DNA of 64,000 bases. Source: Aculops lycopersici. Lineage: Eukaryota; Arthropoda; Arachnida; Trombidiformes; Eriophyidae. The DNA is taken from positions 1,372,989 through 1,436,988 of the forward strand of contig WNKI01000002.1 of NCBI GenBank assembly GCA_015350385.1, read 5' to 3'. Numbering within the stretch: the first letter of the stretch is position 1; every line of letters starts with the position of its first letter. The translations under genes were made by a program, and so were the position numbers. Shown in pieces: positions 41,901-51,268 of the stretch. Under the pieces are notes generated by a model that was given only the letters and a program-made list of their open reading frames with translations, was not told where the DNA came from and did not search any database.

Positions 41901-42312
41901 CTTCTCTATTGTGATGGCGAATGGAGTTTAGTTAGCTAGTTTATTTTCATAATTTTATCAACATCACTTCGTTGTATTTTTGTTGTTTTGAGTTTACAAA
42001 ATTTAAGAGGAGAGCAGTTGATCAAACGGTCAGTCTTGTGAGCGAGCATCCGCTGGTTAAATTTTAATCGGCACAAGCAAATCGTCACGCTTGATTATCG
42101 CTCACTCGGCTGCAACACTTTGATCCCATTTCAAGTGAACCGGATTAAGTTGAGCTATTAATTAAGGTTCACCAACTCAGGCACAATTGGATCTCTCAAA
42201 TAATCTAATTAGTTGAGATTATGCTTTAGTTGTGATGCGATCTTCGATCGTCAATCAAGTTTAATTAGTGGGAGTTTCAAGAGGAAAGAATCAAAAAATT
42301 AAACAATCAAGA
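38984..42312. other. Non-coding stretch before the cysteine-rich secreted protein
   Basis: About 3.3 kb. The longest ORF (39031-39606 minus, 191 codons) has no family features. A plus-strand reading at 40490-40718 ends in a hydrophobic segment (TLIFTLICYFTIVATSI) followed directly by CAG/GTAAGT, so it could be the first exon of an unseen gene; no matching downstream exon was found. The remainder looks like ordinary intergenic DNA. Confidence 0.5.
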
Positions 42313-43806
42313 ATGTCCCGCTCGCCCGATGAATTTGAATCTCGACAAGATCGATGCTATAGCAAACGCAACCAACTCTCATCATATTCAGCACTCAAAA
42401 TGACAATCAAAACAAACCAAAATTATAACAGTAAGCCAGAGACATTCAGACTAACCAACATCTTCATTACTCTATCGCTCCTCTGGCCCATAATCACATC
42501 AGGCGCCCTTCTATCAAACGCTCAATACTCATTGCAAGCCTGCGACTCGACGAGACTTATTAGATGCCAGCAGGATGTTCTAAGGGACATGCAGATTGTT
42601 AGTCTAAATGCGGCTTCAATTCAACAGCCTCTCGCTGGTCCACCCTACTCGCCCAAGCAACAGTTTGTGGTCACGCAACAACAGCAACGGAGCGGCCAAC
42701 TGCTAGCCAACCCATCCACCTGTCGGTTGGTTAGGTCAAATCTCGACTGTCTGTTGGTGACGACGCCTGTTTGCTACGACCAAGGTATCCAGATTGCCCA
42801 GAACACAGATATTATACTGAGGGCCAAGCGATTCCTTGAACAGAATGGCTGCAACGAACCTGATACTACCTGGCAGAGTACATTCTGTTTCCGGTCCCCA
42901 GAGGTCAGATCCTGCGAGGAGCGATATGGATTCACTAGTTTTGGAGCAACAGCTCCCTTGTTGGTTAGCAACACCACAGCTTGCCTTGCTTATCATGCAT
43001 TCAAGTATTGCGTTGACACTCATTTGAGGTTGAACTGTAAGGTGCACGAGATGGACATGGAAAACGAGTATCTCATTGACAAGGCTAGCGATTTGGCTTG
43101 GCGATGTCCAGTGAATGTAACCAGCTCAGTGGTTAGCAGCAACTATCATCAGTCAAGCGGAAGTTACTCGAATGATCCGTATAGACTTAGCAACCAGCCA
43201 GGATCCGTATTGAACCCCTCGGTCTCAACATACAACAACTACCCCTACGAGCAGAGGCCAACCTACGTCGGCAGCACAAACGGATTGAGCTCATTCAATT
43301 CGTTTCGAGAGCAATCATGGGAGAGGTTTAGGAATCCACTCGACGAGACTCGCTATGGAATCTCGCGGTATCCAAGTGGCGCCGGAACAGGTGAAGTCTT
43401 TGACCGACTTGTTGCGGCAAACAATGGATTTGATACAGACACTAGCGACTGTCCCGTTAAAGCGGCTCCCTATGCAAGGGAATGCGAGGATACTCTAATG
43501 GAGCAGCACCGGCTAGCTCGAGATTCGCGAGACGGAAATGAGCTCCAAAGGAGAATGTGTTGTGCTCTCTTTCAATTCAGAGATTGTATAAGTCGAGTTG
43601 TTTTGGATAGATGCGCCGACTCGTCGCCAACTGCCGTTGAAATCCTCATGGGAGTTCGGAGGCGAGAAATGACACTTACCTGTCGCGGATTCAATCGAGA
43701 TGTTTGTAGTGGAGCAATTAAGATGTTGAGCTCGCCAATTGCTATTCTAATCGCACTAATGACATCATATTTCACTTACAAGCATGCGAATATTGTACAT
43801 CAATAA
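42313..43806 (+). CDS. Secreted cysteine-rich protein, unrecognised family
   Basis: A 497-residue protein I cannot assign. A hydrophobic signal sequence (IFITLSLLWPIITSGALL) follows a polar leader; a start at 42400 (468 residues) would give a more usual signal peptide. The mature part has two cysteine-rich modules joined by a Tyr/Ser/Asn/Pro-rich linker of about 110 residues. Module 1 contains ACDSTRLIRC, SNLDCLL, VCYDQG, NGC, FCFRS, SCEERYGF and ACLAYHAFKYCVDTHLRLNC. Module 2 contains DCPVKAAPYARECEDTL, MCCALFQFRDCISRVVLDRC and TCRGFNRDVC. The last 25 residues are hydrophobic (SSPIAILIALMTSYF) after a small-residue stretch, compatible with a GPI anchor or a C-terminal membrane segment. No catalytic motif is visible. 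One exon; AATAAA lies at 43835. Confidence 0.8.
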   Translation: MSRSPDEFESRQDRCYSKRNQLSSYSALKMTIKTNQNYNSKPETFRLTNIFITLSLLWPIITSGALLSNAQYSLQACDSTRLIRCQQDVLRDMQIVSLNAASIQQPLAGPPYSPKQQFVVTQQQQRSGQLLANPSTCRLVRSNLDCLLVTTPVCYDQGIQIAQNTDIILRAKRFLEQNGCNEPDTTWQSTFCFRSPEVRSCEERYGFTSFGATAPLLVSNTTACLAYHAFKYCVDTHLRLNCKVHEMDMENEYLIDKASDLAWRCPVNVTSSVVSSNYHQSSGSYSNDPYRLSNQPGSVLNPSVSTYNNYPYEQRPTYVGSTNGLSSFNSFREQSWERFRNPLDETRYGISRYPSGAGTGEVFDRLVAANNGFDTDTSDCPVKAAPYARECEDTLMEQHRLARDSRDGNELQRRMCCALFQFRDCISRVVLDRCADSSPTAVEILMGVRRREMTLTCRGFNRDVCSGAIKMLSSPIAILIALMTSYFTYKHANIVHQ

Positions 43807-43834
43807 TTAATATCTCAGTACCATTCATTGACAC

Positions 43835-43840
43835 AATAAA
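43835..43840 (+). other. Polyadenylation signal AATAAA of the cysteine-rich protein gene
   Basis: Canonical signal 29 bases after the stop codon. Confidence 0.6.
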
Positions 43841-43981
43841 GATCATTTGAAGATAAAAACTCAACTTTTCATGTGAGTCATTACAAATTTTTATCCAGCT
43901 TCATGTAAACATTGATAAATGGCGCCCAAACAATCTTATCCATCTACCAGTGTTGGTATAATTAATATTGCTTTTGTATAG

Positions 43982-43987
43982 TTTATT
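43982..43987 (-). other. Polyadenylation signal AATAAA of BicD
   Basis: AATAAA on the minus strand 27 bases after the BicD stop codon. The two convergent genes are 207 bases apart. Confidence 0.6.
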
Positions 43988-44013
43988 TCAATTGATTATG
44001 TATTTAGTAGTTA

Positions 44014-46113
44014 TTAACGACGATCGCCTCCACCTGATCTAGGCGGCCGCGAAGGTCTGGGGGTTCTATGGGTCGAACCGCGACCTCGCATCGGACCTGA
44101 TCGAGATTGCTGTCCATTGGCACCTCCCTTAGTGCTCATATGCGAGTTATCCTCACGTTCATTCTCTAATGCGTCCAATTTTTGGGTTAGCATAACTTTC
44201 TGTTCAATTGCCATCCTAAGGATACTGTTAAGGGTGTTCTTCTCTTGCTCACTGGCGGCCAGTTTGCTTTGCAGTTTCTCAATCTCAGTATTATACTCTT
44301 CTATTCTAGCGCTAAAATGTGATCTCAATGATGCAAATGTCGCCGCATCTTCATTGAGTCTCTTGTGTTCGAGTCTCAACTTCGTCATAGTTTCGGCAAC
44401 AATTGCTTTCTCCATGTCATACTTGGATTTGAGATTCATTAGAGCCACGTCCGCCGAGTCCTTATTGGATTTCAGTACGGTTCTTAGTTGTTTCAATTGC
44501 TCATGTTTCTTGTATAACATTGCTTTAAGGCTTTGTATATCATCACTTTGTAGGGTTTCGTTGGCATCCATAACCTTCCCCTTGTCTCCCTCTGATAGGG
44601 CTATAGATGGCTCATTGAGATTCGAATCGGTAGCAAGGGACACTGGACCAGCACCCTCCACCTTGTTGGCTTGTTCCGGCTTTGAGGTCAGATTCGCGCA
44701 CATTTCCTGATATGTCTTGAATTCGTTGAACAATGTTTGCAAATGGGAATAGATATTATCAAAGTCGTCTAATATATTGAGCTTTGTGGTTGACAAAATG
44801 GCTGGTGCGGTTGGTTGGTTGGCTTCATCTGTAGTTGACGATACCTCATTTGACTGTTTGCTATTATCGAGTCCAACCCTCTGCTGAGAATCAGCGGGCC
44901 TCTTGACGGGTGTCTTCTGGATTTCGGATTCAGTATAAATCTCCTCAACCAGAGAGCATATGCTAGTCAGTTTCTTTTCAATCTCATCAGCTTGTCTAAC
45001 TTTGGACTCTAACTTGTGCTGAATTTCGATCAACTTTGTATTCAAGTTGGACCTCTGATTTTCCTTGTCCTCAAGGTTCTGTTGCAACTTCTTGATCTCG
45101 GTTAGGTGGACTTCGTCAAACAAGGATCCTTCAATAGATGGCATCTCTAATTCGTGTATCATGTCGTAGGATTGTTCGTTGTCGCTAAATGTTCCAGGCT
45201 CGTGGTCGTTGAATCCATTTGGCGAGACATCTTCGGGATCGCGCATCGAAGATCGATGCGCCGAACCAAGACCTCTCAAAGCTATGTTAGCCAGGTGAGG
45301 TCCCCCCTTTAGGGCAGCCAACGAGGACCAGTTGATGGATGGATCGGCACTGTTTCGTTTGTCGAGCTCCTTTCTGAGAGCATACTTTTGTTCTCGTTCA
45401 CTTTGAAGTGCCTCGAGAGCCTCTTGCATTTGGCGTTCCGTTATTCTTTTCAAGGTAACCATTTCTTCGTGTTGAGAATTTAGGGTGGCCACCTCGTCGT
45501 GCAAACGTTGGATCTCATGTTTTGAGGACTCAAACTCAACTTGAGTACTTCTCAAATTGGAAAGTTGCTTTTGTAAACTGACATTCTCCTCCTCTAACTC
45601 ACTATTTTCATTGAATAGCTTCGTCTCTCTTCCTTTGAGCTCTTTCAATTCGGCCTTCAAAGTTTTCCTCTCCAGTTCACTTGTGGCAAACTTTTTTGAC
45701 AATTCATCTCGCTCTTCTAGGTATCTATCTCGTTCTACTATTGCACTGTCAAGTTGGGACTTGGTTATCTTGAGCTCCTTCTCAATCTCCTGCTTCGCGA
45801 CCGAATAGGAGGCTTCTAATGCATCGCTATCGTTCAATAATTGCACCTCTTTCTCAAAGACACTTGTGGCTGAGACCCTTTGCTCATTAATTGCTTTGTT
45901 CCAGGCCTCCCTCAATTCAAGGAGATCCTTTTTTGATTGCTCATAGGAGACTTCAATAGATTCATATTTACGTTGGAGATTCTCTTTTTCGTTCAACAGC
46001 TCTAGTCCATAAGCGGCACTTTGACTTCTCTCCTGTTGGGCGGCAGCTAATTCCCTGTTCAGTCTGTCAATCTCTGCTTTTAAATTATCTGGATCATTCG
46101 ACTGATCTGCCAT
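44014..46113 (-). CDS. BicD: Bicaudal D, dynein-dynactin cargo adaptor
   Basis: A 699-residue coiled-coil adaptor linking dynein-dynactin to Rab6 vesicles or mRNA cargo; animal BicD proteins are usually about 780-850. The N-terminal coiled coil contains the CC1 box as SAAYGLELLNEK (residues 32-43) and ENSELEEENVSLQKQLSNLR with VEFESSKHEIQRL, the most conserved BicD block. The C-terminal cargo-binding coiled coil (about 525-655) includes LNEDAATFASLRSHFSARIE and NSILRMAIEQKVMLTQKLDAL, matching the family's Rab6-binding segment. A serine- and glutamine-rich central region is shorter than usual. The tail ends in Arg/Gly/Pro-rich sequence (MRGRGSTHRTPRPSRPP). It is single-exon, whereas BicD genes usually have several introns. 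The CC1 box has Ser where the AAxxG consensus has its first Ala. Confidence 0.93.
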   Translation of the reverse strand: MADQSNDPDNLKAEIDRLNRELAAAQQERSQSAAYGLELLNEKENLQRKYESIEVSYEQSKKDLLELREAWNKAINEQRVSATSVFEKEVQLLNDSDALEASYSVAKQEIEKELKITKSQLDSAIVERDRYLEERDELSKKFATSELERKTLKAELKELKGRETKLFNENSELEEENVSLQKQLSNLRSTQVEFESSKHEIQRLHDEVATLNSQHEEMVTLKRITERQMQEALEALQSEREQKYALRKELDKRNSADPSINWSSLAALKGGPHLANIALRGLGSAHRSSMRDPEDVSPNGFNDHEPGTFSDNEQSYDMIHELEMPSIEGSLFDEVHLTEIKKLQQNLEDKENQRSNLNTKLIEIQHKLESKVRQADEIEKKLTSICSLVEEIYTESEIQKTPVKRPADSQQRVGLDNSKQSNEVSSTTDEANQPTAPAILSTTKLNILDDFDNIYSHLQTLFNEFKTYQEMCANLTSKPEQANKVEGAGPVSLATDSNLNEPSIALSEGDKGKVMDANETLQSDDIQSLKAMLYKKHEQLKQLRTVLKSNKDSADVALMNLKSKYDMEKAIVAETMTKLRLEHKRLNEDAATFASLRSHFSARIEEYNTEIEKLQSKLAASEQEKNTLNSILRMAIEQKVMLTQKLDALENEREDNSHMSTKGGANGQQSRSGPMRGRGSTHRTPRPSRPPRSGGGDRR

Positions 46114-46541
46114 GTTTTACCACTTTCAACAATAATAAGGTAAATGGTGATGGTAAGATAATAAGGTCAATATTTAAAAATGCGGATAAATGAACGGCCG
46201 ACAAACACACAGAGAGAACTTGCAGGTATTGCAGGCCGCAGCAGCGGCGGTGTCAGTGGCAACAACAGATGAAGATGCAGCAACAACGGTGCTACGTCGG
46301 CGATTCGTGCTTCATGTCAGGTGAATGGGATTATACATGAACCACACAAGCAACAAATAGTTTTAGAAAACCTTCATTGTTCGGAAGTCGAGGCCACCTT
46401 TTTTATAAATATTCAAAATGCGACGAAAGAAGCTCAAGTGTCCAGTGTGGCACCTGTGAATATACGGGACATATTTATGATGACGGGGGGAGGGGGAGGC
46501 GATGGATGTGATGATAAACAAATTTTTCCATGAATCTTATT
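46114..46541. other. Intergenic stretch between BicD and the SAM-domain gene
   Basis: About 430 bases. It carries the BicD promoter (upstream of 46113 on the minus strand) and the short 3' end of the SAM-domain gene. No site could be identified with confidence. Confidence 0.5.
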
Positions 46542-47873
46542 TTATTTCTTCTCATCAGATAGTTTGTATTTAGAAAGTGTAGCTTCGATCTTCATCGCTG
46601 GCCCATGCTTGAACATACTAGTTAGGATTTGAAAGTTCAAATTTCTATCGATCATGAGCTGGAGAGCTTTTCCGTCGACCTCATCCTCGCGGAACTTGGA
46701 AGCGTAAGGTTTTATATCCTCATGATGCTCGATGAATGCAACCACCTCATCGACTGACCAATTAGGCATCTGTTTCCTGACATCCGCCACAAGTAGTTGG
46801 GATGTTTGTTTCGTAGGTTGTTGTTGTGGTTGTTGTCGTTGGGATTGCTGTGTGGATTGTAGTTGGATTTGAGGTTGTTGTTGGATAGTTTGTGGATGTT
46901 GTTGTATTGGTGATTGTTGATGCGGTTGTGGATAAGGATGAGGCTTAGGGTGATAAGGTTGCAGTGATAGTTGAGTTGGCTGAAGTTGTGGCTGAGGCCG
47001 TTGTGGTGGTTGTTGTGGTTGTGGATACGGCTGAATGTGCAGTGATGGTTGTTGCAATTGTGGTTGTGGTTGAGTTATTGGTTGTGGTTGAGTTATTGGT
47101 TGTGGAGTAGTTTGCGTTTGTAGCCGTGGTTGATAGGGCTGAATTTGCAGTTGTATCTCAGGTGTCTGCTGTGACTCCTGTTTCTCTTCCTTTCGCTCCT
47201 TCTTGGGTCGCCTGGCTTTCTTTGCCTTGAGCGGTCGCGAGGTCTCAATGATGATAAAATCTCTTTCCTTTTTATCGTCGCGTATATTGTGATATATAGT
47301 ACTTCGAGCCAATGGCTCCGTCTTAGTTGCTTGGTCCTTGGTGTCAGACTTTTTATTCGACTGAGTCTGTTTGGCTGGCTCTTTAGGTTTGACAGGAGTT
47401 ATTGACTTTTGTTTTTGGGTATGCGTTTGCTTCGGTGTCTCTTGCTTCTTTTGTTGTGATTGTTGTTGTGGTTGTTGTTGTTGTTGTTGTTGTTGTGGGC
47501 TCTGTTGTGGTGACTGTTGTTGTGGTTGTAGTTGCTGCTGCTGCTTTTGCTGGGGTTGCGACTGTGATGGTGTCGACGGCGGTAGTGCTGGTAGCTGCAA
47601 ATGGTTTGGTGTCCTATTAAGTTGCTCTATTTGCAATATTTGTTGGTGTTGCTGATGACGTTGTTGCTGTTGCTGCTGCTGTTGCATGGCCAATTGATGT
47701 TGGTATATTTGATGCGAATGTTGCTGCGCAAAAGCCTGCTGTATCATAGCCTGTTGAGTCGTCATTTGTATAGCAGATGGGCCGGCGAGACATGGGTAGG
47801 GTATGATGGCTGGTCGCCCATCTGGTCTATACTGTGGGGTGCCGATGATGTAAAACTGTTGATTGGGTTGCAT
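46542..47873 (-). CDS. Glutamine-rich protein with C-terminal SAM domain
   Basis: A 443-residue protein. Residues 1 to about 365 are low complexity: polyglutamine tracts, then QP- and PQ-rich repeats such as PQPITQPQPITQPQP, with one basic block near 215-230 (KAKKARRPKKERKEEK) that could be a nuclear localisation signal. The last 75 residues form a SAM domain beginning NWSVDEVVAFIEHHEDI, with the core DEVDGKALQLM and the closing helix HGPAMKIEATLSKY. That arrangement (W-S-V-D-E-V, D-G-x-A-L, G-P-A-x-K-I) is closest to Polycomb-group and SAMD1/SAMD11-type SAM domains, which self-associate on chromatin. A chromatin role is inference. Orthology to Polyhomeotic is unlikely to be complete, since no FCS zinc finger is seen. 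The stop codon overlaps an AATAAA. Confidence 0.85.
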   Translation of the reverse strand: MQPNQQFYIIGTPQYRPDGRPAIIPYPCLAGPSAIQMTTQQAMIQQAFAQQHSHQIYQHQLAMQQQQQQQQRHQQHQQILQIEQLNRTPNHLQLPALPPSTPSQSQPQQKQQQQLQPQQQSPQQSPQQQQQQQQPQQQSQQKKQETPKQTHTQKQKSITPVKPKEPAKQTQSNKKSDTKDQATKTEPLARSTIYHNIRDDKKERDFIIIETSRPLKAKKARRPKKERKEEKQESQQTPEIQLQIQPYQPRLQTQTTPQPITQPQPITQPQPQLQQPSLHIQPYPQPQQPPQRPQPQLQPTQLSLQPYHPKPHPYPQPHQQSPIQQHPQTIQQQPQIQLQSTQQSQRQQPQQQPTKQTSQLLVADVRKQMPNWSVDEVVAFIEHHEDIKPYASKFREDEVDGKALQLMIDRNLNFQILTSMFKHGPAMKIEATLSKYKLSDEKK

Positions 47874-48424
47874 CGTGTCTGGCAGTTTGTTCGTGGTTTA
47901 ATTGATTAAGAAACAATCTATCACTATTAACGATGATAGATATTTGATGCAAAATTGGAATTTAGAAGTAGTTTGATTTTGTAATAAAGTTGATATATTG
48001 TGGAAATAATAATATTGCAATAATATTAGGAGGATTTTCTTATATGATTAATAAGAAGCTTAGCTTACTTTTCCTGGTTGTTGATCTGTGGGCCAGCCTA
48101 GGAGGCAACCACTACCAATTTTGCTCCTTTTGCCTTTGTTGACCTAATGCTGCTACTGATCTTTCTGCTAGACTTGGCTCCACTAAAAAGCTCGCGAGAA
48201 GATCAAGGAGGAGAAAAAACTTTTCCTTTGCGAACACACGCAACCTTGTATCACTCTGTAGTGCCTAGTAGTGTTCAATTAAAATATTCTCAAAAGTATC
48301 TATATGTTTGCATATATATATATGTATATATAAATATGAATCATTGTAACAATTCAATCGATTGTTGTTGACCTAGAGGTTCTGTCGGTTCCTCTCTATA
48401 ATAACCAGCACTGTGGCGATAATA
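47874..48424. other. Intergenic stretch between the SAM-domain gene and WDR70
   Basis: About 550 bases, AT-rich, including a TA-rich run near 48310-48335. It should contain the promoter of the SAM-domain gene and the WDR70 3'UTR. No coding sequence seen. Confidence 0.5.
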
Positions 48425-50428
48425 TTATTTCTGCTTGTGGGAACAGCCTGCGCCGCCGCCGACGTAGTCGTCCTCGCCGCTCGCTAGTCCTATTGTCTGG
48501 CTTTTTGGTTTGCTGACTGGATTCTCGGCTGCTTTCGTGAGTGAGGCTCGAGAGTGCGCTGCCTCTGGCGTGGTGCCTACTGCGTTTGCACTACCAAACA
48601 ACACAGACAGAGCCGCTAGCACTATCACTGCGCGCCGGCGCAACCTCTGTAGTAGTTTTGCCATCTCACACTCACACATCATGCATTGAGAGTTGGAGGC
48701 ACAAGCACACAGAGCAAAAGGGAATGAGCCAGTCGCATGATGCGAGATATCCTATCGCGGCTTCAAATCCGATCGCTGCTGTTGCTCTTTCTGCTGTGGC
48801 TGCCGCTCACGATTACTAACATGGTGGTGGCCGCTGCCTTCCCTCGGCTTTGTTGCCAAGTTTCTCGCTATATAGGACGACAACGTAGAACCAGCCGACA
48901 AACTCTGCTGGCCCAACCCAGCGACTTGGCCCCTCGAGCCCGAAGCTCCTCCTGCGCCCGCTGGCATTTCCGGCCTGTACGCTCGCCTCGGATCCTTGCG
49001 CGCAGAATCCTCCCGAAATAATGGCAATGAATGGGGAGTTATAATTTTGTTAGTCTTCAAAACAAAGGAACTCTCACCAGAGCCAGGGCCAGCCATGTAC
49101 TTTTTCCTCCTGTTCAGTCCGCGCTTGTTGTTTTGGTTGTTGCTATTGTATATGTTGTTGTTGCCTGTAGAGGGGTCCAAATCTAACAGTCCGCCCATAG
49201 ACCTACGCTTATCGTAGCTAATATTCACCATTCCATCCGAACAGGAGAAACCAAGGTGATTAATTTTTGGATGCCAACGGGATCGAATGACATTAACTCC
49301 AGGCTTCATTTCAAGCGAACTTTGGGTTTGCAGAGTTTCCGTGTCCAAAAACAACACCTGACCTGGGGTTGATTTGGAGCCAGCTGAAGTGCCTAACATA
49401 ATGAGACGATCATCCGGTGAGAAGCAACAATCTGCCGAGTGCACTGTGTCTAGATTCGAATCTTGACGAGCCACCAGAGGTTTTCCTGGCCTCAGCTGAC
49501 GCAAGTCCCAAATTTTGCAACTACCATCCTCAGAACGAGAGCAAAGTTTGTTTGCACCATATGAGTAGTCTAATCCAGATATTTCGCTACCCTTGGCATG
49601 GGCACTCTTGATACACGCCGAAGTTGTTATAAATTTTCTTCTGGTGTCCCAAAACATTATGGTTCCATCGGAGCAACCGGCAACGATGCTCAGCGAGTCC
49701 CGACTAAATTTGCAAGAAGTTGGAACGCACTTCAGGCCGCCCATGGGAGATCTGGTCTTTATCACAGTTGTTTGTTGCTTACTTATTCTACTGACATCCC
49801 AGATCCTTACAGTTGAGTCTTGACTGCAAGTTATAAATGCCTCCCTATCTTTGGGACTCCAACATCCATCATTGAGCATATTAACGTGACCTTTAGTGTT
49901 AGTCATATCTGATAAATATTGGTCACCCTTGACGCAGTGGCCATTCTTTTGGTCAACCAGACCATCAGCCGCCATTATAGTCGCTTGGCAACTTGTTGGA
50001 ATCACCAGAATAAGTTCGTCGCCGAGAGAATAATCTAGTTGCTTTATAATTGTTTGACCACAAGGTTCATTGCTATATATTGTATCTGGTCTCGCTGGAT
50101 CGAGGGCGTCAAAGTCCCAAATTTTCACTTGGTGATCGAAACCGCCAGCCGCAAATCGGCTACCTGAATTGTTGAACGCAAATGCGGACACTGTTTTGAG
50201 TCCTCGAGAACCAATCAATTGCAATGATTCTTCAACTGGAGGAGGCCAGTATCTGTCAGTCTCATCATCATCATCATCGTCCTCCTCTTCCTCTTCTTGT
50301 TGTTCATCACAATCAGTGTTACGCTCCTCCTCATCATATTCACTTTCTCGTTTGCGTTTTTGCGAATCCTTCTCTAATTCTTCTTCACTTGTGCCACGAT
50401 CTCGCTTCAAATGATTTGGATCGTCCAT
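48425..50428 (-). CDS. Wdr70: WDR70, WD40-repeat protein (probably two exons)
   Basis: WDR70 is a nuclear WD40 protein linked in other animals to chromatin ubiquitination after DNA damage. The start at 50428 gives an acidic leader (EEEEEDDDDDDETDRYWPPP), then WD repeats with FAAGGFDHQVKIWDFDAL, CSQDSTVRIWDVSR, GCSDGTIMFWDTRR and CSRSEDGSCKIWDLRQL, and the WDR70-specific tail (EDSARKDPRRAYRPEMP and GSTLSSYIARNLA). The unspliced frame stops at 48752. A donor ATC/GTGAGC (exon ends 48811) and an acceptor AACGCAG (exon 48579-48425) are phase-compatible and give 590 residues. The added end, TPEAAHSRASLTKAAENP, resembles the PREAILxHAKxAAENP block that closes WDR70 in other animals as I recall it. 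The junction is inferred; the WD40 part is certain. Confidence 0.9.
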
Positions 50429-51268
50429 TACGAGAATAGAAGCTCAGCTAATAGTTATTAATATTGATACATCATATCTAGGTTAGAATAAGTGAAAATA
50501 GTAGTGCGGAATGACAAAATGCCGGTTTGTTTACGTTTGCAAAAATGTAAACACACGCACACGAGTTCCGTGTTTTCTGAGCCACGAGTTTCAACGCGCG
50601 CTGAGCCGGCTATTCAAATTCACCTGTGTGATATACAGGTGTTCTGTGGATCCCAAATCAATTGTCCATATTATAACTGTGGGACCACATTTCATCACTA
50701 AGATTATAAAATGACAAGGTTCCCTCCCTCATGTGCGAGAAGGAATGTCGATAGCCGAACTTGATCAGCAATTTCGGCCACCAGATCGCGCGCATCGAGA
50801 ATGCCTCGCGTGAACATGGCGAGCGAGGCACGATAAAGACTCACGTCTAATACACCCTGAATCCATATCCGCGCTCTCAAAGGTATCGAGTATCCATGGC
50901 GATGAAATTTTGAAAGGGATCGCGTTCAAGTTTGACTATGACTTAGGTACAGGTTTGAGCGGCAAACATTGGCGATTCCAAAGAAACTAGAGCACCCCAC
51001 GCATAGCAAAAGCCGAGCTAGCGGAAACGAGTCCACCAATGTTTGCTTGCAAGTGGCCATAAATGATCCTCGACAACAAATCAACCTCATCGGGCTTACC
51101 TACGTCAGATTAGAGCGGAGAGAAAGGGAGAGCGGAAGTTGTCCAATGGTAACATTGGAGAGCGGTTATAGCTTAACGAGAATTTTGAAAAACTTGAGAA
51201 TTAGTAGTCTACAAGTCTATTGCATTTTTAGAAGTTCAAAGTCGTTAGTCAAGCGAAAAGAGAAGGCA
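50429..51268. other. Divergent intergenic stretch WDR70 / gustatory-receptor-like gene
   Basis: About 840 bases between two divergent genes, so promoters of both lie here. No TATA box was recognised. Part (50969-51268) is open in frame with the downstream gene, but its translation looks random and its first codon is TTG. Confidence 0.5.

Noticed and set aside
47371..47655. Cysteine-rich plus ORF
   Set aside because: It is the antisense of the polyglutamine tracts of the SAM-domain gene.
50969..51268. Extension of the gustatory-receptor-like protein by 100 residues
   Set aside because: Begins with TTG, and the translation is not protein-like until the ATG at 51269.
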